A model generated the notes under the pieces. It was given only the letters and a program-made list of their open reading frames with translations. It made no database searches and had not been told where the DNA came from. From assembly GCA_035041965.1 (NCBI GenBank), contig JAPYMA010000263.1:1-64000 (forward strand): a stretch of DNA of 64,000 bases. The letters are read 5' to 3'. This DNA is from Anisakis pegreffii (lineage: Eukaryota > Nematoda > Chromadorea > Rhabditida > Anisakidae). Below, one piece after another: positions 24,841-36,832 of this stretch; position 1 is the stretch's first letter, and each line of letters opens with the position of its first letter. Both the position numbers and the translations under genes were made by a program.

Positions 24841-25450
24841 GAAAAATACAATGTATATGAACGAAAAGTTTGTTTACGAAAAAATATTTCTGTTCAGATG
24901 AAAAATCGTCCGAATTGACGATACCGTCAATGTGATATGATCATGTGAAATACAACACAACAACTTCTCAGTTGATTTGAAACTAAAAATTCAATTCTGA
25001 CAGCAAAAAAACAAAAATAAAAATTCACAATGATCCAAGAGCGACGACGCACTATTGAACAAGAATGTGATTTTTGATGATTTTTCAGCTGACATTTTAT
25101 CATTCCAATTAATTTTTCGTTCTGTGTTTTTGTTTCTAAACATTTTTTCCCGTTAGGTTTGTTGGTTCGTCCAGTTTTCCGTCGTCCTCTTCGTTCCGCT
25201 GTTTCATTCGTTGTATCTGATATCTTGACATTCGGTCGGTATTTACATTGTTATGTCAATAAATAGTTGAGAGTGCAAAAATTTCGTTTTGCATCTGAAA
25301 AAAAAAGTTTTTATCTGGATATTCATGCTCACTTTCACATACAACATTTTTATGGCCGCAGATAAGTTCAGTGGTCGCTGTAAACTTTCTGTTTTTTTTT
25401 GTTATAATTTCTATATTCTTCATTCAATTTTGATGCTAGTATTGTGGTAT
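24841..25450. other. Non-coding stretch
   Basis: AT-rich sequence with poly-A and poly-T runs. No gene, RNA or repeat was recognised. Confidence 0.4.
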
Positions 25451-25620
25451 ACGGTCAGTCTGCCTAACGACATTTTGCCTAACACAGTTTGCCTAAAGAT
25501 ACATTGTCTAACGGACAGTTTGCCTAACTTACAGTTCTTTAATGGATATTTCGCCTAATAGGCAAACTGTCCGTTAGACAAACTGTCCGTTAGGCAAAAT
25601 GTCGCTAGGCAGATTGACCG
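25451..25620. repeat. Inverted-repeat element, family 2, short copy
   Basis: Left end ACGGTCAGTCTGCCTAACGA and right end CTAGGCAGATTGACCG are complementary, and the arms continue inward through repeated TTTGCCTAA and its complement. Internal repeats of the type GGACAGTTTGCCTAA appear a few times on both strands. A longer copy with the same ends lies at 54992-55400. No coding capacity is visible. Confidence 0.85.
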
Positions 25621-28600
25621 GTCACGTGTTATTGTTGGTCCAGAAGCATTCAACCCTGAAGTTCTCTCGTGGATTTCTGAAATTCTGTCGTTATTATTCG
25701 GTGCCATACAGGTTCAAGTGAACTGCTTCCAGTGACTGAATCGGGGCACTGCATCACAGCAGTTGGAAAGCATAAATTGACTTGCATCCGACAAAATCCA
25801 CGATATAAATTTCCATGAGAAGATCTCCATCAAAAGAACATAAAGTTAAAACCAAATAATTCGTATTTAGATATAACGGATCATGAACACTGATCATGCT
25901 TTCTAGGTGATAACAGCACTGATAGTGATGTCGTTCTTAGTGTAACCTGTGATAATGCTAGCCTACGATTGAAGGGGATTTTGATACGAACAGGCATGTC
26001 TGTGCGTGTTGATCGAAAGTGATCATGCGATATTTTATAAACACTGATTTGTTTTTATTTTGATTGGATGAATGAGTGATGCAGTGTTAGTGAACATGAG
26101 TAAATGAATGTTGCTGTTAGATAAGTTTGTGTAAGAATAGTTGAGGTGAACACAATAAGTTTTATCGAGTTTCATAGAACGATCCAGTTTGATGCGATTG
26201 ACTCGAGAAATTTCAGCTTTATCATTACTGAATCTTTGCGAGAACGCTCTCTTGTGAAATACTACGATTCACATTCGCGTTTTCTTGCAGTGTCCGTCAA
26301 GAATCTGTTCTGTTCCGGTGTTTCCTTTTCCCGAATCGGATATTGCATCGATTAATGAGACGAATTTCGGTGTGAATGAACGAGTGCAGCAGAATTGTTT
26401 TCCTTAGATGTTTTGTCTTTCAGAGAAGTACAAAAAATATTTTGCTCTAATTTCAACTGTCAAGTACAGTTCACTTGCTAAGAACAAAGAAACAAATAAA
26501 AAACCGATTTATGTGATCTTTTGTAGATCGTGCAATGGAGCAGTGCCTGGTGAATAATTCTGCCTCCCCTCCCCCCCTTCCAATTTAACGTATTGAACAT
26601 TTGGCGTATTCAGTAAGAGATTCAGTGAAATATCCTCAGGTTCCCTCAAATAATTGAGATTAATCTGCTGAATGTATCGGATGAATTTCAAAATTCAAGT
26701 AATCCAAAATTCAAACAAAATTCAAATAATCCAGAATTCAAAAGCTGATAGAACCAAGAGTGCCGATCGCAAAATCATATTCTTACATTTTATGTTCTAG
26801 CCATGATAACTGAGCGAATTTCGGATGTTTTGAGGATTTCTCACTTGTTGATCACCGAAAATTGGAAGCACTGAAATGGATACCGTGCATTGTTGATAAA
26901 ACGAATTTTGTTGCGATCGCCAGCAGCAGTTAAATGTAGTTGTGAGCGGTTTGAGCAGAACATTATCATATCAGTGTGGTCTTTGAATGATTACGTGGAA
27001 TGAGATTGATGTTTGGTGTTGAATGAAATAAGAGATAAGAAATGAAGTTGTGCTGCTTGAGCAGTGATCGTCGACTTATCTGATTAATAAATTATCGTTG
27101 ATCGATTTTTTTTTGTAAGTGAACGAAGGAACGCATATCAAATATCATTGCAAACGAAAAGATATCTTGCAAATTGTGTGTATTTATGTGACGGTGAATC
27201 GTCACATAATTTACAATTAATAAGTGAATTTAAAAAAATTAGCAATTTATTCATTTGTTTCTCATTCAAGAATTAATGTTTTTCTTCGGATGTCTTCTCT
27301 TGAGATCATCTCAGCATTCCTAACTTCCCATTCATTTTTTGTTGATCTTCACATGTTTTTTTCTTGTTTACTTGTGATGAATGCAATTGATAAGGACAAA
27401 ATGAAAGAGATTGATAATAGATGAGTGTGTGATAAACATGTGATAAACACGTATTTCCTCATATGTTATTCAGTTCCTTGTCGTAGGAAATGATCAAAAA
27501 TCATTCAAACAAATCAAGTCGTCTTCAATAGACCACTTAAATACTCTATGATTTACAACCTATCTGATATTCAAAGATTGTTGTCTTCACACTCATTCAT
27601 CTAGACTCCCTTGTAACCCCTCCCTTAACCCCTTCCCCTATCGACGATATACCGCAATCGAATTTCGTCGACAAAATGCGGAGAATGCTGATTACAACGA
27701 AGATCTAAACATGCAGTCATATTACTGATAGTGAGGCGATATTCAAGTAAACAACTCATTGTAAGGCTGCTCGAAGTATTTTCATCTTATCGTTATTTCA
27801 TTCACCTTCCCAGTCTTTATTATCTGAAAACGATGCTGTGAAATTCTAAGCATGTTGCTCAGAGTAAATGGAGATATTTACTTGTCGTAAGCTCATCGAA
27901 TTCCAATTACTTGTTCCATTCACTTCGTTCGTTAACGAAATTCTCATTCGGCATTTGAAGGTCTCATTCAAATTTGTGGTTTGGATAAAATCTAACGATA
28001 AGTCTCATTCCTGATCTGATAGCGTCACAATGGAGTTTAGGAATTTAGAGGAGTAAACATGCAAAAACTCATGTCACTGCTGTGTATAAATGATTACATA
28101 TATCCTTTTAAAATAACATTGAATCTCTGCATGTGAATTGTTGATTTCATGTCATTGATGGAGTCTCTGAGATTCATGATAAGGCTGTTTTTGAGAAACA
28201 AAAGCTTACTCTATTCGATTTCATTGCAGAAAAAAAAGGAAAATTTCGGAGAAATTTTGTTCTTAGTGGTAACGGAATGCGTTTTACTTCTCGCGTTTCC
28301 TGTAAACAACGTCTGATGTTCCAACTATCAGTTTTGTTTGATGTGATGCTTTTTTCCTGAATTTTGAAATGTCCTCGTAGAACATCCGATATCAAACGAT
28401 TCAATGATGCACAGATATGCTTTAAATGATACTAGCAATTTGATCGCTGAGCACGCAATCTTTATTAAGACTGCATTCGATCTGTGGTGCGATATATTAC
28501 AATGAGATGGTAGTTATTTAGTTGAGTGCGTTCGAATGATTGAATCCAAGTCGAAGCAAAAGTCTCTACCTATGAATATAAGTGCTCATAATCATGTTCG

Positions 28601-28729
28601 ATCACTGAACCCCAATGATGACGAATTGTTCCATTGAAAAGATTGTTGTCTTCATTTGATGATGAAATAAGACGAGGCGAACGATGTTACTCGCTATGCG
28701 TTTACGTGTTCACGATGAACAATACTTAT
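25621..28729. other. Upstream region of the sulfatase gene; no gene recognised
   Basis: Short open frames only. A Met-less frame at about 27550-27726 ends in a charged, protein-like tail, but no acceptor was found that would make it an exon. The right end should contain the sulfatase promoter. Confidence 0.35.
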
Positions 28730-28739
28730 CAATTTCAGG
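28730..28739 (+). promoter_or_regulatory. Likely trans-splice or 5'UTR acceptor of the sulfatase gene
   Basis: TCAATTTCAG matches the nematode 3' splice consensus and lies 57 bases before the sulfatase start codon, with no upstream coding exon to join. A spliced leader or a non-coding first exon would be attached here. Confidence 0.5.
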
Positions 28740-28796
28740 TTAAAACCTGAAGTTCGACGAATAAATATTCAGTGAACAACAACAGTCAGAAGCACA

Positions 28797-31700
28797 ATGC
28801 ATTTGAGAAAAGTGCCATTTATTTACTTCACTATTTCTTCACTAATTCCTTTCGTCAACAACTTGAGAATATTTGAATGTGGCGATGAATTGTGTGAAAA
28901 TCAACCGGCAACACCTCAACGACCAAATATCGTCATTTTGATGGTTGATGATCTAGGTAATATTCATTTTTCTTTATTCTAGTTACTTCTCGCACTCTTT
29001 TCAGACTATTCCACATATGATAAATTGATCCAGTAAGTTAACCCAATACTGTCTCAAAAAAAGTAATGAAAGTAGTGAAAAACTTCTCCGATTCTGTAGA
29101 CGTTTTGAAAATGTAGTTTGATCGGTGGTTCAGTTACGATTACGGCTTATGCTCGTCCAAAAGACACAACTGAATCGTGCTTATTTCATGAAAATATCCA
29201 CATGCTCACCTTTGATCAATATGAACTCAGGACAAATCACCCTAAAGTCATATCACGGCACTCTTCATGGATTATCATTTCAGTGAGAAATCAAACTAGA
29301 GTTTATCGCTGAGATAGTTTTTTAAGACGATGTGGAACCGTGTTCATCAACACAGTCATAGTGTCTATCAATCAATCATTTGAATGATCTCACGAAGTGA
29401 TTGAAAATTTTTGCGTGTTGTTATCAAGAATCGAAGAGATCTTTGCTCATCACCTCCTCCATCGCACCCCGTACACATTACATTCGATATATCGTAGTAA
29501 TAGTGCTACAACCACATCTGCATGATTTTACAACAGCGGTGATTACAGTAAAGGATCGTAGAACACTCAGCAAACGTCGAATCTTCTCTCAATAATTCGC
29601 AATATTCAGCTCATTTTAACAAATGTTTGAGCACAATACAAATTCTTAGGTGATAGATTAAGAAAGTAAATATTCAATTGGGACGTTTCAAATGAAAATA
29701 ATGATTGTTCGATTGTGTGCTTGTTTAATTTCAAAGAAGACGTTTACATCGAAATTGAGGCGCAAATGCTGCGACATGACCGAGATAATCCGACAGAAGC
29801 ATTCGTACATGTACAATTTATGTAGTATCGAGAGCAAGTGTGAGCAACATAGAATAAACATTTTGGTCAGACGTTCAAAAGTGCAGTTTCATCGCATACT
29901 GAAGTGGAACGCTAATTGAATGAAGAAACTGATAGTTTTTAGGTTACGGTGATTTACAAAGTTACGGTCACCCGAATCAAGAGAGGACACCTATTGATCA
30001 GATGATCAAAGAGGGTACACGATTCACACAAGCTTATTCGGCCGACAGCATGTGCTCACCGAGTCGAGCTGGCTTCATGACGGGTACGGTAATTTTTGAT
30101 GTTCTTCTGTTAGCTTCCACCAATTATAAACTAATTTTTACTTTATTCTATGCTTGCTTTTAGTCATAATTGGTTGAATTTTATTGGATGTTATCATTCA
30201 ATGCACTCTCATCGTTCATAATTAGGATTCTGTGTTATCGTCTTAGTTATTTGTATGATGATTCTCCGAAAGAGGTGCTTGGAAGTTAGCTTGTAAGTAA
30301 AAGATAATGACTGACGAGCATTCAGTTACGCTTACCGTTCAATGTACACTTCAAATTTAAGCAAAAAACTATGGTGATTCATTTGCGTATTCGTTACGCA
30401 AAGTGAATTATGAAGTGTGCAGCAAGAAAATTATTGTTAAAATCAGATTTGTTGTGAAGGTGAACACTGAATGAATGAATGCTTTAAGGTCGATTACCAA
30501 TACGTCTCGGTATAACCGGAGGTGCACGAGTGTTCTTACCTCAGGACATCGGCGGTTTACCGAAGAATGAGGAAACAATGGCAGAAATGCTGAAACGATA
30601 CGGTCAGAGTTTGGGATTATTTCCATGAACGAATCCGAGTGTCGACACACATCTTCGTGAAGTCGTGAATAAGAGTTGAGATTTAATAGATGCATAGTGC
30701 TTGATGACGGGAAAAGGTCCGCCAATTGGCTCTGCCTATATGTATGAATGAGATATGAATCGAACCATCGAACCACTAGAAATCGAGCAAACAATGCGCT
30801 GATTCCAGTTGAGCTTTTGAAACGAAACGTGAGTTTTTAGTTCAGTATGACATCAATTCAGAGTATTTCAGGGTATTCAACAGGTATGATCGGTAAATGG
30901 CACTTAGGTATCAATCGAGAGAACCAAACCGACGGCACTTATCTACCATCGCAACGAGGTTTCGATTATGTCGGACTCAATCTGCCCTGGACGAATGCCT
31001 GGGAATGTGATACGTCCAAGGTACACCAGCATTGCATAACATACCTACAGCTGCTTTATGTAACATTCATGTTCCGGTATTTAAATTCCAAACAATCGCA
31101 GATATCTGCTCGAATCAGCTATCATAATTTTAGGTTGAAAAATGAAAGGAAATTTCGTTTCCTGTGAGGAATGGTTCTAGTTTCATACTCAAAACAGGTA
31201 AGGTCAATATCCAGTATCAAAATTTTTCCAGGAATTTGTTGAAACGGGTCCTAATGCGACTTTATGCTTTCTCTATGATGGTGATCACATTGTTCAACAA
31301 CCAATCAAATTCGAGCATCTCACTGATGCGTTGGTGAACGATTGGCAAAGGTTTTTAGGTAAGTTGAGAGAATATTATTGATACACAATTCAATAAAATG
31401 AACGAGTGATAAGCATGCATTGGTTCTCGTGAGCAATGAATTGATAGCGAAATGTTTGAAAGCAAATCGAGTCACACAATCATATTCATGCAGAACATAT
31501 TCTGATCAGATGCATGAGTGATGAGAGAAAACCAGGCGATTCTTTGACTATCTTCTTTGAGATAGTCCCATAATCGCTGTAAAATCTGCATCGATAGTCA
31601 AAATAACAAGGTGTCCTTTGGAAGCAAATTGTCATCAATTCCGTGAAAATGAGCCATGTCATTCAAGAACTCAATCATCATCAGTACCCTAATGAATGAG

Positions 31701-33742
31701 TATGCTTTCAGATATTCGAATGAACACGGATATTCATAAGAAACCGTTCTTCTTCTATTTCTCATTCCCTCATGTTCACAGCGCTCAGTTCGCCAACGAG
31801 CGTTTCTTGCACAGATCCGTTCGAGGTAATTCCATACCAAAACATTCGCCATTCCCTTCCGTATCGCTTCATTCCAACTGTTTTCTCATCTTTACATTAT
31901 AAGTCTGCCTAATTAATGTCGTAAACACTAATTTTTATGCAGAAATCGTTCGGATTAACTGAAGAATATTCCGTTTATTGACGATAATCAGAATTAATTT
32001 GTTGCCAATTTAAGCAATTCATTAAACAGCTAAAATTGTGACGAAAGGATGACCGAAGCGAACATGCCTAATTTCTTCTCATGAACGTTCTATTCCACCT
32101 TTTTGGAATCAACATCTATTCATTTGAAATACTCGTGCAAATAAATAGAGTTCAGGTTTGTTCGGTGATAATATCAACGAAATGGGATGGGCTGTTGGTG
32201 AGGTGCTGCAGAGTCTACGTGAAGCTGCAATTGAACGTCAAACTCTGGTGGTATTGATGTCCGATCATGGACCACATCAAGAGTTGTGTTTGAATGGTGG
32301 TAGCACGGCTGGACTGAAAGGTTTGCTTGTTGAATGCCATTGTTGTCATGCAGCTTAAATGCCGTGATTAGAAACGCTGATAATGTGATGAGATTGGCTG
32401 AGATTTGTGTTGCTCACACTCAAATAGTACTACTGATGTGAGGACAGAATTGATTTGAAGTAGTGTTGTGAAGTTGAGTGGATGAATAGTAAGTGCTGTT
32501 GAAATTTCAGGAGGTAAATCGAACAGTTTTGAAGGCGGATTCAGAATTCCACTCGTCAGTTGGATGCCAGGCACTGTAAGAGCTGGTGTCACATCACATG
32601 AAGTGATCTCGGCAATGGATCTGTTTCCAACATTCGAAAGAATGGCTTCAATGGGGGTAAGTCAATAGTGCTGAAGGGAACCTCAACAGGCGATTGATTT
32701 GATGTTCACAGTGAAGTTATTGACTACATAAGTTAGCAATTGCAGAGAGTGTTTCATCAACGACCCATTTACTTCGATGGCGTCGATGTTGGCCCACATC
32801 TTCTGGGGCATACCACGGGCAGCAAAGGAACGCATCTTGCACGCACACGACCGATTTATTATTATTGTAATGAACATCTGATGGCGATTCGATATGGCCA
32901 TTTTAAGGTATCCAAATGCGATATTTTTGCAATCTGAAATCATCAAATCCTCAAAGATCTCTTTATATCCATTAACTCACCCCTTGATCCGTTTCTTCCA
33001 ACGCCTCCTGGTCCCGTATTCGAAATGATGTTATTCTTGCATATGAATAACTCGGAATGTTGGTGACCTGTTCGATGAACTTATTGATAGACCATTAAAT
33101 TTTGATCAAGATGCCGAGTGAGACTTTGGCTTGCACTGGATTACATTCTGATCAAGAACATAATCCAGTGCAAGTGATCAGTATGAATCAGCGTGAACTG
33201 TTGAAAGTATCAATTTTTCAGGTTCACTTCAAGACATCTCCGATATTCCGTAACAGTTCGAATGATCCACATATGGAAGAGTTTTGCCCTGGTGGCAAAC
33301 CAATTGATGATTGGTTAGTATTCGTTCATTTGATGGAAACTGCAAATTGAAATTTTACGTTGTGCACCTTTGCAATTGTGCATGACTTTGTGACGGAGGA
33401 TTCGCATGATCAGTTTCGTTTTCGATCGAGAACGATGATAACTTCATCGAATCACTCGTGTCACCTGTTCTCATCGATTTATTACTCGCTCTTAGAAACA
33501 CATCTAAAATAACCAATCAAATGCACATTTGCAGGTATGTCTCACAGAAATGTCCGGAAGAGCATCTCAGAACGCATGAACCTCCGCTGGTGTACGATCT
33601 GAATGTAGATCAGTACGAAATGTACGCGTTGAAAGAAAGTGATCCAAGGGTGCACGAAGTTCGTGCAAAGGCGAAATCCTTACGGAGAGACCATATGAAA
33701 ACAATCATTCCGGTTGAGCAGCAATTAGGTGGGCTTTTATGA
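28797..33742 (+). CDS. Sulfatase, steryl-sulfatase/arylsulfatase group
   Basis: Eleven exons, all phase-consistent: 28797-28956, 29943-30083, 30489-30602, 30872-31020, 31232-31358, 31712-31825, 32156-32320, 32511-32656, 32746-32907, 33222-33313, 33535-33742; 525 residues. The family hydrolyses sulfate esters using a formylglycine made from Cys in CxPxR, here CSPSR near residue 91. Other active-site marks are [15 protein letters not shown] (metal-binding Asp pair), [20 protein letters not shown] and [15 protein letters not shown]. An N-terminal hydrophobic segment fits a signal peptide. The C-terminal part ([17 protein letters not shown] and DPPL-like EPPLVYDL) resembles steryl sulfatase, but the membrane hairpin of the mammalian enzyme is not seen, so a soluble lumenal or secreted enzyme is inferred. 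A poly-T acceptor at about 33846 could add an alternative last exon. Confidence 0.93.
33130..33174. repeat. Perfect 14-bp inverted repeat in sulfatase intron 9
   Basis: Arms CTTGCACTGGATTA (33130-33143) and its exact complement (33161-33174) flank a 17-base spacer inside the intron before exon 10. Confidence 0.9.
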
Positions 33743-34061
33743 GTGACTAATAGGTTATCGTTGATGGTCGGGTGTAACGGATGTGAGAAATATTCGGCTG
33801 ATCTCAAATTTTTCCGCTATTTCGTTGGACGTGCCTTTTTTTTTTCAGTGACTTTTTTAGTGTTTCTATTGCCACAATATTTACGTCTGAGCGTGTGCAA
33901 ACAAACAATTTGAGAAATGAGTGCTGATTCAACTGGATCCCTGAAGCACGTGTCCAGTTCATGCCGATTATTTCGCGCTTATTACAGGTAGTTTTTCGTC
34001 GAACGTACTACCGTGTTGTAATCCACCGTTATGTCAGTGTGATCTGTTGAGTGATGAGCGA

Positions 34062-34521
34062 ATGGGTGTTCGAAGCAGCGAATCTCATCATCACCATACC
34101 GATCATCATCATCATCACCACCATAATATGCACACTCACGACCACTTCAGTCATCAAGATACCAAACCAAAAAGTCCGCATCTCAATCGACCATTACTCG
34201 CGTCAGCACTCAATGAAATATTTTTGACTAATAAGTTCAGTTCAAATCGTAAATCTGCCAATGATGACAGCAATAAATCAATACGAGGTGAATATTCCTA
34301 TGGTCAACTTCGTTTTTTTCGTCTTTTACGGTGTCCGCTCGAATGATTCTTCTCAACAAAAACAACTCAACAACCCTTCATTAGCCTCGAAATCATTTGT
34401 ATCACTTTCAGAATCCACTCGGGAATCACTGGACGACGTGATTGTACTGGATGAGAAGTTGTCTCGAAAAAGGGATCATCAGATTGACGATTCTTCATTA
34501 TCATCTTATCTACGGCGATGA
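34062..34521 (+). CDS. Candidate small His-rich gene, two exons
   Basis: Exon 1 (34062-34287) and exon 2 (34412-34521) join in phase through a donor ACGAG|GTGAAT and the strong acceptor CACTTTCAG, giving 111 residues. The N-terminus holds an uneven His tract (about residues 9-28) encoded by CAT/CAC repeats; the C-terminal half is charged and Ser-rich, with LDDVIVLDEKLSRKR and a SSYLRR end. The frame is open upstream to 33945, so the true start may be earlier. An ATG at 34054 in another frame gives a hydrophobic 57-residue peptide, the same repeat read as Ile/Thr. Family not recognised. It begins about 320 bp after the sulfatase stop, and a poly-T plus CAG site at about 33846 could be its trans-splice acceptor. 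Confidence 0.4.
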
Positions 34522-36832
34522 AGCTGTATTATTGAACCATTGTGTTGTACACAGAAATCGATATCGGACCTAATGAGTAAGCATCACTTGATCGTTTATT
34601 AGTGCCACGATTGTGCGTTAATGCTGAATCAGGCCAAATTGCTCATGATAACTTATTTCTACAATGATCACTATCAATGAGCAATCGAGAATATTCAATT
34701 CTTACTAACAATCCATCTAAATTTCGCTTTCTGAACTAATTCCTGTTTTGACGCTGATCAGGTTTCTAGAGAAACGATTATTGAGGCGCAGGCTTAAAGC
34801 AGATAATCAGCAGATAACTTGAAATGTCTCATGATTTCATCAGTAGAGGTTCACTATGTGAAATTTTATCAGCACACCCAGTTTCAAATACACCATATGA
34901 CAGACAGAAGATCAGTGAACGGAAGTATAAGATATATTTATAGTGAAATCCCAGATGGATTTCTTGAATTCTAATGGATGACGACCTTTATTCACAAAAA
35001 CACTTGATGGTAGAAAACTCATGGCGCAAGCTATAATACGTATTTGATGAGCATGTTTGTGGGCTGAACGATAGCATTCTACTCATAGATTCGATAAATG
35101 TATGATGTTCGAGTTGATTGTGATAATACCGAATGCGTGTATTGTTATTCATTTGCGTGTATGTAAAGCGTCAAATTTACGATTGTTCATTTGTGATTTG
35201 TTTGTTGATATGAACGTTTATTTATTGACTGACTGCTTATTTATTGTATTTTGGATATGGATGTGTGATAATGATACGATGAAGTATGTAGCGCGAACGT
35301 GCTCACGAGCACATATAATATACAAACGAATGATCTCATCAGATGTGAAACAAATCTGTTTGATAAACGTGTCCATTGTAAACGTGTTCCTCCATCGATC
35401 ACTTTTTTGTATCGCCATTTTTTTCAATGAATATTTCTTCGTTGAACGAATCAGTGTTCTTTTTCTTCACACAAACCAACCACTGAATGCAGCACAGAAT
35501 TCCTCAGATACTAGTATTGCTATTCATGTGGTAACTGAAATGGAACAAGGAAACTGCACTGCAGTGAAAGCAAGGAGAATTCTGAAAAGAGCATTTGCAC
35601 AAACACAAAATTTCAAGTTAATACAGACGATTTGGCTTACGCCAAACTGCACTGAATAATTGAAGTTGTTTTCAAATGATTCTATTACCCGTAGAGATCG
35701 GTGTTTTGATTTCAACAACTTGGTTCGTTATCAATGATTTCCGAGTCCTTCGATTTGTGGTACTGACCTCAAACTTGAGTAAACATGACCACATAATTTC
35801 ATATAAGACAGTGAACGCGAATCGTAAGACATTCACGCAACACAATTAAAACTATCTAATTAGTTCTACAAGATGTAAACAATCAAGTACAGGAACGGTT
35901 GCAGTGATGTAAGTAAGGTATCAGTTGATTGCTGATAATTGAAAGCACAGCGATGATTGCTCCGAAGGAGTGGAGCGACTGGATTGTGGATTGAGTCAGT
36001 GAGATAAATGATATGATAATTGCATACACGTTGTATATTTGGAACTGAACGCAACAGACCGTTGATTATGGTTAAAACAAGTGATGACTTTGAGAAATAT
36101 GTGGAAGACAGATTGTTATGAATGATATTATGATGACTGTGTGGAATAATCTCTGTATAAATGTGTATTTGTAACGTCTACGATAATGATTATGTATAAG
36201 TGCGTTTTGATTGCAGTTTTGTGGATTGATATGAATGGATTTACTTAGATTTGCTGATGTGATGATTACTATCGATGGATTTGATTTGTTTGGATGATTT
36301 GGCCAGACGTCTGCTTACGATCAGTTTCTTTGTTAACATGGCGATTTATCAACAGTCGCGAAACGGGTAGCAATTGAAATGAATTACATGAGAACGACGA
36401 TAGTATGAAGCATGATATATACAGTGAAATAATGACAGCGAACTGCAATCAACGAGTGCACAATAAATTATTTTTATCAGCACAACGCAACAATTCATTG
36501 GTTCAGTATGAGGTTTCAGTCATGAATTTGATGATTTCAAGTTAATAGTAATGCTACGATGACATTGCATACCTCCAGCATGTACCAGTTCTTCGTCGGA
36601 TTTTAAAAGCTACAAATGTAATTTAGTGACAGTTTCACACATGTGGAGAGGTGTACTCTTGCAAACATTACGGTGTTTGTTGTCATGTATCAGAATCTTT
36701 ACTGAATCTCCGAATTTCTGTTGAGAAAGCCAAAACAAAACGCCATACGTTTTCAGACGGTTGACCTCAAAAGTTTTGAATAACGAATTGCAAACTGCAG
36801 CTGACTGGCATCATATGAAATATGGTCAAGTT
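34522..36832. other. Region between head-on gene groups
   Basis: Plus-strand genes lie to the left and minus-strand genes to the right, so both groups should end here. The only notable content is the 185-codon open frame at 35102-35659, listed separately. Confidence 0.4.
35102..35659 (+). CDS. Uninterrupted 185-codon open frame of unknown nature
   Basis: This is the longest intron-free frame in the window, Met to stop. Composition is rich in Ile, Val, Phe and Cys, with several hydrophobic runs (about residues 1-20, 36-55 and 88-110) but no clear topology or known motif. The last 50 residues are more polar and charged. Two short minus-strand frames overlap it. A frame this long is unlikely by chance in AT-rich sequence, yet recognised genes here are split into short exons, which argues against a normal gene. 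A decayed element or a chance frame are the main alternatives. Confidence 0.2.
   Translation: MMFELIVIIPNACIVIHLRVCKASNLRLFICDLFVDMNVYLLTDCLFIVFWIWMCDNDTMKYVARTCSRAHIIYKRMISSDVKQICLINVSIVNVFLHRSLFCIAIFFNEYFFVERISVLFLHTNQPLNAAQNSSDTSIAIHVVTEMEQGNCTAVKARRILKRAFAQTQNFKLIQTIWLTPNCTE

Noticed and set aside
27550..27726. 58-codon frame with a charged tail
   Set aside because: No start codon and no acceptor at a suitable place.
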